Shown piece after piece: positions 1 to 7,742 of a stretch of 64,000 nt of DNA. Below the pieces are notes generated by a model. That model was not told the origin of the DNA. It did no database searches and worked only from the letters and a program-made list of their open reading frames with translations. Both the position numbers and the translations under genes were made by a program. Origin of the DNA: Pedobacter lusitanus (GTDB lineage Bacteria; Bacteroidota; Bacteroidia; Sphingobacteriales; Sphingobacteriaceae); assembly GCF_040026395.1 (NCBI RefSeq), contig NZ_CP157278.1:1612001-1676000 (forward strand). The letters run 5' to 3'. The stretch's first letter is position 1, and every line of letters begins with the position of its first letter.

Positions 1-818
1 AAACAGCCTTAAACAGAAAGGCCGATGCTGAGGCAATTAAACTGCTTTTTGAAAGTTCAGTCCAGAACGGAGTTGCGGTTGTACAAAGTGAAGCCAACTA
101 TTATGAAGCTGATCTTGCCATTCCTGATATTGAACAAAAAATCAAGGAAACCGAACATGCTTTAAGCATATTACTGGCCCGGTCACCCGGAAAAGTTGAA
201 AGAACCACTATGCGTGAACAAAATATGAATTATGATCTGAAGCCGGGTATTCCAGCCCAGTTACTGGCTAACAGACCAGACATACAACAGGCAGAATACC
301 TTTTCAGATCAGCATTTGAACGTACCAATATGGCAAAAACAAACTTTTATCCTGCATTAACTATCACCGCAGCAGGAGGCTTTTCCAGTCTCTCCCTTAA
401 AGACTGGATTAACAGTGCAGGTCTGTTTGGTAATATAGCGGGCGGCCTGGCGCAACCACTGTTTAATAAAGGGATTAATAAAGCCAAACTAACGACTGCG
501 CAGTCACAACAAAATCAAGCCTTATATAATTTTGAGCTATTACTTCTAAAAGCAAGTCAGGAGGTATCAGATGCCCTGTCAGTCTATCAGGCAGCCATCC
601 AGAAAGAGAGTAAAAGAGAAAAACAGTTAACTGCATTAAGCAAAGCTGTATCGTTTAATAAGGAGCTCCTCAATTACAGTAAAAACACCAATTACACCGA
701 TGTACTGACTGCAGAACAAAATCTGCTGAGTGCAGAGTTAAAATCAATAAACGATCGGAGTCAGAAATTACATGCAGTAGTCAATTTATATCGTGCATTG
801 GGAGGTGGATGGAATTAA
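1..818 (+). CDS. RND efflux outer-membrane factor (TolC/OprM-type), 3' part
   Basis: The reading frame is open from base 3 to the stop at 816-818, so this is the C-terminal ~270 residues of a gene that starts left of the window. It is the outer-membrane channel of a tripartite efflux pump. Visible family marks are the second-half repeat with 'RPDIQQAEYLF', the 'YPALTITAAGG' stretch, a long helical segment ending in 'TDVLTAEQNLLSAEL', and the C-terminal 'LYRALGGGWN'. It matches the OMF at 47827-49245 in plan (that one ends 'LYRALGGGWK'), so the genome has at least two such pumps. Its pump and adaptor genes presumably lie to the left. An internal ATG at 210 is not the start. Confidence 0.9.
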   Translation, partial: TALNRKADAEAIKLLFESSVQNGVAVVQSEANYYEADLAIPDIEQKIKETEHALSILLARSPGKVERTTMREQNMNYDLKPGIPAQLLANRPDIQQAEYLFRSAFERTNMAKTNFYPALTITAAGGFSSLSLKDWINSAGLFGNIAGGLAQPLFNKGINKAKLTTAQSQQNQALYNFELLLLKASQEVSDALSVYQAAIQKESKREKQLTALSKAVSFNKELLNYSKNTNYTDVLTAEQNLLSAELKSINDRSQKLHAVVNLYRALGGGWN

Positions 819-861
819 GTTGCTCAACCAGTCGGCAGGCGCAATCCCAGGATAGCGTTTG

Positions 862-886
862 CTGATTGTTTAACCAATCAGGTTTT
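862..886 (+). terminator. Hairpin after the OMF gene
   Basis: A 7-bp stem CTGATTG/CAATCAG with a 6-nt loop is followed by GTTTT. It lies 44 bases past the efflux gene stop and spans the stop codon of the convergent metallophosphoesterase. The stem and T-run are short, so the call is moderate. Confidence 0.45.
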
Positions 887-1955
887 CCAGTTCATTCTCT
901 TCCAGAACAACCCTTTTTACAAAACCCGAAGTATCAGACTTCCATTTAATCAGCTTTATCTTTCCATCTTCGAGTTCCATACCCGTTATATCTCCATCAC
1001 TGAAACAGCAACAACCTGCATTAAAATAAGTATTTTTTGAATAATCCAGTCTGGGAGAAACCTCTCCGCTGATTTTTCCGGTCATAAATTCTCCTTCGAT
1101 CTGCTTCACCACTTCCAGGTCATTATTTTTCCTCGCAGCTTCCAGTCTGATATACATCCGTTCTAAATGTGTCAATGAATTAAATACGGGCTGATGTGTA
1201 TGCCCGGTAATCAAAACCAGATCTGACTGTTTAGCTGCCCAACTGTACATCATTGCATTATGTGCAGATTTCAACTGGGTATCATATGCCGGAGTATTGG
1301 GATTAATTCTCAAATAGGCCTGAAATGGCCCCCATAGCTTAGACACAAACCACTTACTAAACCAATTCCCATCACTCTGCAGATCACCCTGATGCCCATG
1401 AGTCATCAATATGGAAAGGGGCCTGTCCTGAATCATCATTTTTAAAACAACTCCTTCGTATACCTTCACTTTTTGTCCGTAAAACTTTTCCAGGCTTAAA
1501 CCAGCCAGCGGATCATTGTCCCAGTATAAGTCATGGTTTCCAAAAATCTTGATAAAAGCATTTCGTTTTAAAAATTGTGTTTCCAGTTCAAAAACTTCTC
1601 TGTTGTGTTTAAATACTGCATCCAGCTTATTTTTCCAAAGTTCTTCACTATCTCCCAGACTGCAATACAGAAAATTCTCTTTGTTATAATAGGCTAAAGC
1701 AGCAAGGTAGGTTTTTTCTGACATGGCAAAGTCATCTGCAAAGTCCCTGATTCCTTTATGCTGATCTGAAAAAACAATCACTTTGGATTGTTTGTCAAAA
1801 TCAACGATCAGTCCTCGTTTCCCGGGAGATTTCCGGATTTTATCAAGTAAAGCAGTTAATGCCTCATGTACACGCTGCTGATCGGGTCTCGAAGAACATT
1901 TATTGGCCAGCCTGATAATAGGCTTGGTTAGTAGCTTTTGTAAAAATTGGCGCAT
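870..1955 (-). CDS. Metallophosphoesterase (calcineurin-like)
   Basis: This 361-residue protein carries the ordered metal-binding blocks of the calcineurin-like phosphoesterase fold: 'FSDQHKGI' (D-x-H type), 'LGDSEELW' (GD), 'FGNHDLYW' (GNHD), 'MTHGHQGD' and 'TGHTHQPVF' (GHxH). It should be a dinuclear-metal phosphomonoesterase or diesterase. There is no signal peptide, so it is probably cytosolic or peripheral. The substrate cannot be told. It is divergent from msrB with only about 45 bases between start codons and converges on the efflux gene. Family is sure, function open. Confidence 0.85.
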   Translation of the reverse strand: MRQFLQKLLTKPIIRLANKCSSRPDQQRVHEALTALLDKIRKSPGKRGLIVDFDKQSKVIVFSDQHKGIRDFADDFAMSEKTYLAALAYYNKENFLYCSLGDSEELWKNKLDAVFKHNREVFELETQFLKRNAFIKIFGNHDLYWDNDPLAGLSLEKFYGQKVKVYEGVVLKMMIQDRPLSILMTHGHQGDLQSDGNWFSKWFVSKLWGPFQAYLRINPNTPAYDTQLKSAHNAMMYSWAAKQSDLVLITGHTHQPVFNSLTHLERMYIRLEAARKNNDLEVVKQIEGEFMTGKISGEVSPRLDYSKNTYFNAGCCCFSDGDITGMELEDGKIKLIKWKSDTSGFVKRVVLEENELENLIG

Positions 1956-1987
1956 AGTTAGGTAACAGAAAAATTAAAGGTATTGTT

Positions 1988-1995
1988 TATCTTTA
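1988..1995 (+). promoter_or_regulatory. Candidate -7 element of msrB
   Basis: TATCTTTA matches the Bacteroidota -7 consensus TAnnTTTG at seven of eight positions. It ends 5 bases before the ATG at 2001, so transcription would start at or next to the start codon. No clear -33 TTG is seen at the usual distance. Confidence 0.4.
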
Positions 1996-2000
1996 TACCT

Positions 2001-2444
2001 ATGAACATGAATCAGCCAGCCAATCCATATTACTCCAGAACAGACGACACTAAACTTGATGTCTCAAATGCCGAATGGAAAAAAATATTACCTGCTGATT
2101 TATACCATGTGGCAAGAGAACAGGGTACAGAACGCGCATTTGCAGGTAAATACTGGGACAGTGAAGAAATTGGCACTTATTATTGTGCCGTTTGCGGGAA
2201 TATTTTATTCAAATCGGATGCTAAATTTGCCAGCAGTTGCGGTTGGCCAAGTTTCTTTGAGACCATTAAACCTGGCAGTGTAATCTATAAAGAAGATATC
2301 AGTTATGGTATGCGAAGGATTGAAGTAACCTGCGGCCGCTGTGATTCACATCTGGGTCATATATTTAATGACGGACCTGCACCTACCTACAAAAGATTCT
2401 GCATGAATTCCGTATCGCTCGAATTTGAACCCGACCAGCAATAA
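2001..2444 (+). CDS. msrB: Peptide-methionine (R)-S-oxide reductase MsrB
   Basis: MsrB reduces the R epimer of methionine sulfoxide in proteins. Counting from the ATG at 2001 (147 aa), the two zinc-binding CxxC pairs are C62/C65 ('YCAVCGN') and C111/C114 ('CGRCDSHLGH'). The catalytic cysteine is C134 in 'KRFCMNSVSLEF', and the 'CGWPSF' block contains C80. Length and order are those of a stand-alone MsrB without an MsrA domain. A TTG at 1983 would add 6 residues but overlaps a promoter-like box, so the ATG (or a second one at 2007) is preferred. There is no signal peptide, so it is cytosolic. Confidence 0.95.
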   Translation: MNMNQPANPYYSRTDDTKLDVSNAEWKKILPADLYHVAREQGTERAFAGKYWDSEEIGTYYCAVCGNILFKSDAKFASSCGWPSFFETIKPGSVIYKEDISYGMRRIEVTCGRCDSHLGHIFNDGPAPTYKRFCMNSVSLEFEPDQQ

Positions 2445-2529
2445 CTGAAGACACAATCTTGTTACTTTTCAAAGGATAAATGCTTTTATGGTTACCTTGT
2501 GATTTTGAATTACAATCAACCCTAAATTA

Positions 2530-4113
2530 ATGAAAGCTATCCAAAAACATGCTTATGCAAAGCCACTTGCAAAGGCTTTACTGATGTCCCTGCTGCTCAC
2601 GGGAAATATCGGCTATGCCCAGACAAAAAATCTGATTATTGACAATATTGTAAAAGAAGCCAATGAAAACTCTCAGTTAGAGAGCCTTGCTCATGAACTA
2701 ATGGATGTGGTTGGACCACGTCTGGTGGGTTCACCACAGATGAAACAGGCTAATGACTGGGCAGTGGCAAAATATGCAGGCTGGGGAATTACGGCCAAGA
2801 ATGAAAAATGGGGTGAATGGCGTGGATGGGAAAGAGGAATTTCTCATATTGACATGGTATATCCCCGGGTAAAATCTCTGGAAGGAATGCAGGTTGCATG
2901 GAGTCCTGGTACCAAAGGAAAATCTGTAATTGGAGAGACAATTGTTTTCCCGGAAGAACTAACTGACTCCTTAGCTTTTAAAAACTGGCTGCCGAGTGTG
3001 AAAGGTAAATTTGTCCTGTTCTCCATGAACCAGCCAACAGGCAGGCCAGATTATAACTGGGCAGAATTTGCTACTCCCGAATCTTTTGAAAAAATGAAAA
3101 ACAGCAGAGCTGCACAGACTACAGCATGGCTTGCTAATGTTAAAAGAACAGGTTTAACATTAAAAACTCTGCCTGCTGCATTTGAAAAAGCAGGTGCTTT
3201 AGGCGTAATAACCTGCAACTGGTCAAATGGTTTTGGTGTAAATAAGATTTTCGGAGCCAACACTAAAACAGTCCCTACTGTAGACATTTCCCTGGAAGAT
3301 TATGGTCTGTTATACAGGCTCTCTACCTCTGGAAACAAACCCAGAATTAGTGTTCATGTAGAATCTAAAGAACAGGGGTTGGTACCAACTTTCAATACTA
3401 TTGCTGAAATAAAGGGTACCGAAAAACCAGATGAATATGTGATTTTATCTGCACATTTCGATTCATGGGATGGTGGAACCGGTGCTACAGACAATGGTAC
3501 AGGAACAATTACTATGATGGAAGCTGCAAGAATTCTGAAAAAGATATACCCTAATCCAAAAAGAACAATTTTAATAGGACACTGGGGCAGTGAAGAACAA
3601 GGTTTAAACGGATCAAGAGCCTTTGTCCAGGATCATCCTGAAATTGTAAAAAATATACAGGTCGTATTTAATCAGGACAATGGAACAGGAAGAGTTGTTA
3701 ACCTTGCAGGACAGGGTTTTCTGAATTCTTATGATTATCTGGGACGCTGGTTATCAAATGCGCCTGAAAGCATCAAAAAACATATCACAACCAGCTTCCC
3801 GGGTGCTCCGGGTGGTGGTGGCTCTGATTTTGCATCCTTTGTTGCAGCTGGTGCTCCGGCATTTTCTCTTAGCTCTAACAGCTGGTCTTATGGTAATTAT
3901 ACCTGGCACACCAACCGGGATACCTATGACAAGATCGTATTCGATGACATACGTAACAATGCGACATTAACAGCAATTCTGGCCTATATGGCCAGTGAAG
4001 ATCCGGAAAAAACATCCAGAGAAAGAGTAGTACTGCCTGTTAATCCCAAAACTGGTGAACCTGGTACCTGGCCTCCGGTTGTAAAACCTACACGTAAAGG
4101 TGGTGTGAACTAA
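2530..4113 (+). CDS. Secreted M28-family zinc aminopeptidase-like protein
   Basis: The 527-residue protein begins with a basic stretch and a hydrophobic signal peptide ending near 'GYAQ' (about residue 31). A PA-like insert region follows, then the M28 catalytic domain. Zinc-site residues are visible in 'SAHFDSWDGGTGATDNGTG' (H309, D321), 'GHWGSEEQGLNGS' (catalytic and ligand Glu around 355-356), 'FNQDNGTG' (D383) and a late 'WHTNRDTYDK' histidine. These are the usual co-catalytic di-zinc positions of M28 peptidases. It is expected in the periplasm or at the surface, releasing amino acids from peptides. A strong terminator follows directly. Confidence 0.9.
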   Translation: MKAIQKHAYAKPLAKALLMSLLLTGNIGYAQTKNLIIDNIVKEANENSQLESLAHELMDVVGPRLVGSPQMKQANDWAVAKYAGWGITAKNEKWGEWRGWERGISHIDMVYPRVKSLEGMQVAWSPGTKGKSVIGETIVFPEELTDSLAFKNWLPSVKGKFVLFSMNQPTGRPDYNWAEFATPESFEKMKNSRAAQTTAWLANVKRTGLTLKTLPAAFEKAGALGVITCNWSNGFGVNKIFGANTKTVPTVDISLEDYGLLYRLSTSGNKPRISVHVESKEQGLVPTFNTIAEIKGTEKPDEYVILSAHFDSWDGGTGATDNGTGTITMMEAARILKKIYPNPKRTILIGHWGSEEQGLNGSRAFVQDHPEIVKNIQVVFNQDNGTGRVVNLAGQGFLNSYDYLGRWLSNAPESIKKHITTSFPGAPGGGGSDFASFVAAGAPAFSLSSNSWSYGNYTWHTNRDTYDKIVFDDIRNNATLTAILAYMASEDPEKTSRERVVLPVNPKTGEPGTWPPVVKPTRKGGVN

Positions 4114-4126
4114 ACAGATTCAACAT

Positions 4127-4186
4127 AAAATGGCAAAAAGAAGCCGTTTGCTGATTAGTTAGCAACCGGCTTCTTTTTGCCATTTT
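4127..4186. terminator. Strong intrinsic terminator after the M28 peptidase gene
   Basis: Perfect 20-bp arms at 4127-4146 and 4167-4186 start AAAATGGC and end GCCATTTT. The loop itself contains a small TTGCT/AGCAA stem. The 3' arm overlaps the -33 region of the next gene. Confidence 0.85.
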
Positions 4187-4204
4187 ATTTTTATGGTAAC
4201 TTTA
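4177..4204 (+). promoter_or_regulatory. Promoter of the PheC-like gene (TTG-N17-TAACTTTA)
   Basis: TTG at 4177-4179, a 17-base spacer and TAACTTTA at 4197-4204 fit the Bacteroidota promoter consensus except for the last base. The ATG at 4210 is only 5 bases further on, so the mRNA is probably leaderless or nearly so. The TTG sits in the 3' arm of the upstream terminator. Confidence 0.5.
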
Positions 4205-4209
4205 CCTGC

Positions 4210-4968
4210 ATGAATTACATGCAAAAAAATTTCCGTCATTATCTTTTATACTTCTGCTTATTCCTGTCGGCAGCGTGCAGCCCGGGAATCCTTAAAAATT
4301 CAGCAAGCGGTTCAGATCCGGAGGTTTTAACCAGTTCGGATCTCAGAGTCGGATCTACAGGGGATTATCCTCCTCTGACCAGCTTTGACACACTCACAGG
4401 CCAGTTTCAGGGTGAAGATATTGATCTGGCCTTACGCTTGGGTAAACACCTGGGAAAAAGGATAATCTTTGTAAAAACAACATGGAAAGAACTCAGTGCA
4501 GATTTACTGGCAAAGAAGTTTGATATCGCGATAGGTGGAATTTCTGTTAATGCAACAAGAGAAAAGCTGTTTAATTTCTCTGTCCCCTTAATTATGGATC
4601 GTAAAGTTGCCGTTTTCCGTTTAACAGACCGTGCAAAATTCAGAGATTTTAAGACTATAGATCAACCGGGTATCAGAGTCCTTGAAAATATAGGTGGTAC
4701 CAATGAAGTATTTGCTAAAAAACACATTCAACGGGCAACCCTGAATGTCATTCCAGATAATCAGCTGGTTTTTAAAACATTGTTAAACGGTGGTGCCGAT
4801 ATTATGTTTACAGATGAGACAGAAGCAAAATATCAACAGAAAAAGCATCCTGAACTTTACTGGATCAGGTTGGACGAACATATCAGTCCCAGCTATGCCA
4901 AGGCAATTATGTATAACAAAACAGATACTGTTCTGCAACTTAAAGTGAATAAATGGTTAAATAAATAA
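4210..4968 (+). CDS. Cyclohexadienyl dehydratase-like / family 3 solute-binding lipoprotein
   Basis: This 252-residue protein has a lipoprotein signal ('LFLSAAC', lipid Cys near residue 23) and one periplasmic binding protein fold. The blocks 'GDYPPLTSFD', 'GEDIDLALRLGKHLGKR', 'DIAIGGISVNATREK', 'GGTNEVFAKKHI' and 'ADIMFTDETEAKYQQ' closely recall periplasmic cyclohexadienyl dehydratase (PheC). That enzyme turns prephenate into phenylpyruvate or arogenate into phenylalanine and evolved from amino-acid-binding proteins. No ABC permease or ATPase gene adjoins, which favours an enzyme over a transport receptor. The ATG at 4210 is chosen because an upstream TTG lies inside the terminator stem. Fold is sure; catalysis is an inference from remembered family sequence. 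Confidence 0.75.
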   Translation: MNYMQKNFRHYLLYFCLFLSAACSPGILKNSASGSDPEVLTSSDLRVGSTGDYPPLTSFDTLTGQFQGEDIDLALRLGKHLGKRIIFVKTTWKELSADLLAKKFDIAIGGISVNATREKLFNFSVPLIMDRKVAVFRLTDRAKFRDFKTIDQPGIRVLENIGGTNEVFAKKHIQRATLNVIPDNQLVFKTLLNGGADIMFTDETEAKYQQKKHPELYWIRLDEHISPSYAKAIMYNKTDTVLQLKVNKWLNK

Positions 4969-5032
4969 ATGCATCTGTTTTTATGGAATTAGTCAGATCA
5001 AAGCATCTTACTGGTATTTAAATATAAGACTT

Positions 5033-5500
5033 ATGAGAAATCACCTCCTAATCTGTACAATACTGGCATCAACCGTATTATACAGCTGTAATCAGAATCA
5101 TGGTTCAGACAAATCATTGGAAAAAGCGATTTCTACAACCTGTTATATGGCTGTAGATGGAAAAGATACTGCCCGCATGGAGCTTGGCACTTTCAATAAG
5201 GAAAAGATCAAGGGAAATCTTGTAGTCAGTTATGATAAAAAAGACAATAATCACGGGGAATTTGAGGGTTCATTCAAAGGTGATACCCTCACTGTTATTT
5301 ACACCTTTCAAATTGGAAAAAATCCCACAGTTTATAAAAATCCACTGGCTTTTCTGAAAAAGGATGGTAAACTGATAATGGGTATCGGGAAAATAGAAAA
5401 TGTATTAGGCAGAACATTCTTCAGTAAAGGCGTACCAATTGATTTTGCACAAGGCAGATTTACTTATGCTCCTATAGCATGCAAAAAGGAGCTTAAATAG
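5033..5500 (+). CDS. Small hypothetical lipoprotein
   Basis: A 155-residue protein with an SPII signal ('TVLYSCNQN', lipid Cys about residue 19), followed by a small beta-rich domain with 'GTFNKEKIKGNLVVSYD' and 'GEFEGSFKGDTLTVIYTF'. Such repeats of charged, aromatic strands suggest a lipocalin-like or META-like sandwich, but no named family is recognised. It follows the PheC-like gene by 64 bases and may be cotranscribed. It ends in a bidirectional hairpin. Confidence 0.7.
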   Translation: MRNHLLICTILASTVLYSCNQNHGSDKSLEKAISTTCYMAVDGKDTARMELGTFNKEKIKGNLVVSYDKKDNNHGEFEGSFKGDTLTVIYTFQIGKNPTVYKNPLAFLKKDGKLIMGIGKIENVLGRTFFSKGVPIDFAQGRFTYAPIACKKELK

Positions 5501-5511
5501 CTCCTTTTTGC
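5481..5511. terminator. Bidirectional terminator between convergent genes
   Basis: Arms GCAAAAAGGAGC (5481-5492) and GCTCCTTTTTGC (5500-5511) form a stem overlapping the lipoprotein gene stop. The A and T runs make it usable from both strands, serving the convergent SRPBCC gene too. Confidence 0.8.
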
Positions 5512-5522
5512 TCATAGAATTT

Positions 5523-6065
5523 TTATTGTTTTTCTAATACATTCTTTAAATTATCTAATCCGGTCTGCAGATCCGCACCCAATGATTTATCCATATTCAT
5601 AAACAAGCACATAATATTCATCGGATAGTTCATTTTCCCTTCAAATACCCATCTCACTTTAGTCTGATTGGCAGAAGGTGCAGTTGTTTCCAGGTAAGCC
5701 GTAGCATTTGCATCAAAAGGTTTTATAAAATGCAGATTATAGTCTATCCTCTCTCCATCATTTATTTTACTGATTGTCTGCTCTCCCTTTCCTACATTTT
5801 CCATATTACTGTCCCATGAAGAAGTAAAACCAACTGTTCCATCAGTTCCTTTAAATTCTTGTTTCATTTTTGGGTCCATACTTGCCCATTTTGTGAAATT
5901 ATTATGATTTTTCAGTAAAACGAGATAAGCAAAAACCTCTTGTTTTGGTTTCTTAATTGTAACATCCCGTTCTACAGAATAATCCTTTTTCATAAATGCC
6001 GCCACTACTAAAACGATCACAATCAACAGAACGAGGATGGTAAGAATAGTTTTTATAATTTTCAT
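5523..6065 (-). CDS. SRPBCC (polyketide cyclase-like) membrane-anchored protein
   Basis: A 180-residue protein with one N-terminal membrane helix (about residues 5-25, 'ILTILVLLIVIVLVVAAF'). A START/SRPBCC helix-grip domain follows: 'EVFAYLVLLKNHNNFTKWA', then 'VGFTSSWDS' and a C-terminal helix. The family binds hydrophobic ligands in a deep cavity; the ligand here is unknown. The anchor would place the domain on the periplasmic or cytoplasmic membrane face. It lies 111 bases downstream of gpmA on the same strand, separated by a hairpin. Confidence 0.75.
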   Translation of the reverse strand: MKIIKTILTILVLLIVIVLVVAAFMKKDYSVERDVTIKKPKQEVFAYLVLLKNHNNFTKWASMDPKMKQEFKGTDGTVGFTSSWDSNMENVGKGEQTISKINDGERIDYNLHFIKPFDANATAYLETTAPSANQTKVRWVFEGKMNYPMNIMCLFMNMDKSLGADLQTGLDNLKNVLEKQ

Positions 6066-6143
6066 ATTATCAAGTATTTAGTGAATAAAAAATTAGATAA
6101 ACTTAATAATTTTTTCAATCAAACACGGAAATACAAAAAATAA

Positions 6144-6176
6144 TTCCAGCCAATATTCAGCTCTATCAGAGCTGGC
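6144..6176 (-). terminator. Hairpin after gpmA
   Basis: On the minus strand a CAGCTCT/AGAGCTG stem (6058-type arms at 6158-6164 and 6168-6174, 3-base loop) lies directly after the gpmA stop and is followed by an A/T-rich run with six T. A competing CCAGC/GCTGG pairing is possible. Moderate support. Confidence 0.4.
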
Positions 6177-6893
6177 CTATAAGACCGTGTTCCCAATAGT
6201 ATCGGAGTGCAGAAAATATTTTTGCAAAGGCACAAAACTATCATCCATTTCATAAACCAGAGGAATTCCAGTTGGTATTTCGTAACTCACAATATCCTCT
6301 TCAGAAAGATGATCCAGATATTTAACCAGCCCCCGGAGTGTATTGCCATGAGCTGCAATCAGAATATGCTTACCACTTTTAAGTGCCGGCGATATCTCAT
6401 TCTGATAATATGGTATAACTCTTTCCATCATAGTTTCCAAACTTTCTGTTAGTGGCAAAAGCGAAGGATCTATAGCTGCATACCTTATATCTTTTAAAGG
6501 TGACCGGATGTCCTCTGCTGTTACAGCTGGTGGCTGAACCGTAAAACTTCTTCTCCAGGTAAGCACCTGCTCCGGACTGTATTTTTCTATAGTATCAGCT
6601 TTATTAAGGCCCTGTAGAGCTCCATAGTATCGTTCATTGAGTTGCCATGCTTTGACTTCCGGAATCCAGAGTAAGTCCATTGACTCCAGTACAAGATGCA
6701 GAGTTTTTATGGCTCTTTTAAGCATCGAAGTATAGGCTATATCAAAGGTAAAACCTGCCTGAGCCAGTAGCTTGCCGGCTTGTACTGCTTCGGCTTTCCC
6801 CTTTTCGCTTAAGTCCACATCCTGCCACCCTGTAAACCGGTTTTCAAGATTCCATTCACTTTGCCCGTGTCTGATTAAAACTAGTTTATTCAT
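6177..6893 (-). CDS. gpmA: 2,3-bisphosphoglycerate-dependent phosphoglycerate mutase
   Basis: This glycolytic enzyme interconverts 3- and 2-phosphoglycerate. The phosphohistidine motif '[10 protein letters not shown]' is at the very N-terminus; '[14 protein letters not shown]', 'PPAV' and the second catalytic histidine in '[14 protein letters not shown]' follow. This is the order of the dPGM family, and 238 residues is close to the usual length. The start is the ATG at 6893 ('[10 protein letters not shown]'). A further upstream ATG at 6923 would add ten residues with no family match. Cytosolic. Confidence 0.92.
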   Translation of the reverse strand: MNKLVLIRHGQSEWNLENRFTGWQDVDLSEKGKAEAVQAGKLLAQAGFTFDIAYTSMLKRAIKTLHLVLESMDLLWIPEVKAWQLNERYYGALQGLNKADTIEKYSPEQVLTWRRSFTVQPPAVTAEDIRSPLKDIRYAAIDPSLLPLTESLETMMERVIPYYQNEISPALKSGKHILIAAHGNTLRGLVKYLDHLSEEDIVSYEIPTGIPLVYEMDDSFVPLQKYFLHSDTIGNTVL

Positions 6894-6953
6894 GAAAAAT
6901 AATTGATTATAATTACAGAACATAAAAACAAACTTTTTGTTTAATTTCCAGCT

Positions 6954-7211
6954 ATGGTAAAGAAAATAACAACAGTTTGTATACTGGTATTATTTCTAAC
7001 CGGCCTTATCCCGGAAAAGCTTCATGCTCAGAGATACCTTCTCCTGCATAATAACAAAACTATAAATCAGACGTATATAATGGAATTATGCCCCGCTATA
7101 GGGTCTGATTATTTCTATTGGCATAAATGGAAGAAATCTCCAGATTCAATGCCAGCATCTGATCAATCAGATCATGCAGAATTGCCACATTATTATTTGA
7201 AGTATCCATAA
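6954..7211 (+). pseudogene. Probable remnant of a small secreted-protein gene
   Basis: An 85-codon frame starts with a convincing signal peptide ('[19 protein letters not shown]') and then 'RYLLLHNNKT'. From memory this recalls short exported Bacteroidota proteins that open with 'QRYLLLE..'. From about codon 48 the frame runs antisense through the 3' end of the gene at 7096-7722 and looks like chance sequence. The simplest reading is a gene whose 3' part was lost. A functional 85-aa secreted protein cannot be excluded. Confidence 0.4.
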
Positions 7212-7722
7212 ATTCGAGCTCCTGTGATCCTTTTCCATGTAAACCATCTTCCATTAAAAATTCCTGATCAATCTCCTGATGAATGATTAGTTTGCATAAA
7301 AAGAAAAGTGTATTGGCTGTGGCAAAAGGTAATTCTGTAATGGCCTCTTCAATATCACTTTCGATCAAACCATCTGCATAATTAAAAAGATCAAAATATA
7401 ATGAACTTGCCTGTTCATGAATTTGCTCATTTGAATAGAGTTCATCCAGATCTATATTATATAGCAGACAAAAAGTATCAACAGTTGTATCAATAAGCGC
7501 TATGCATTCCAGAATTGCTTTTGATATTTTATCGTCAGATGCCTCCAGAAGTTCAAAATACATAACCGGTTTAATGTCATTTTCAGCCAAACCTTTTAAA
7601 GGTGTCACCTCATTTTCCACTACAGAATGATAACCATATTCTGCAAATTTCATTGTAGAAAAACTCAATACATGGATAATTAAAGGAATGATATCCTCCT
7701 TAGCATACTTCGTTACTGCCAT
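7096..7722 (-). CDS. Hypothetical acidic helical protein
   Basis: A 208-residue, acidic, mostly helical protein without signal peptide, membrane segment or recognised motif. Conspicuous stretches are 'ILECIALIDTTVDTFCLLYN', 'SDIEEAITELPFATANTLFF' and a C-terminal 'LIDQMLALNLEISSIYA'. It starts 20 bases downstream of the ABC transporter pair on the same strand, so it is probably the last gene of that transcript. Its role could be tied to the exporter, but nothing in the sequence proves it. The C-terminal third overlaps the gene remnant on the other strand. Confidence 0.65.
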   Translation of the reverse strand: MAVTKYAKEDIIPLIIHVLSFSTMKFAEYGYHSVVENEVTPLKGLAENDIKPVMYFELLEASDDKISKAILECIALIDTTVDTFCLLYNIDLDELYSNEQIHEQASSLYFDLFNYADGLIESDIEEAITELPFATANTLFFLCKLIIHQEIDQEFLMEDGLHGKGSQELEFMDTSNNNVAILHDLIDQMLALNLEISSIYANRNNQTL

Positions 7723-7742
7723 ATTTAATCTTTAAATGATAA

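Noticed and set aside
1983..2000. TTG start that would lengthen msrB by six residues
   Set aside because: It lies across the promoter-like box; the ATG at 2001 begins the conserved-length protein.
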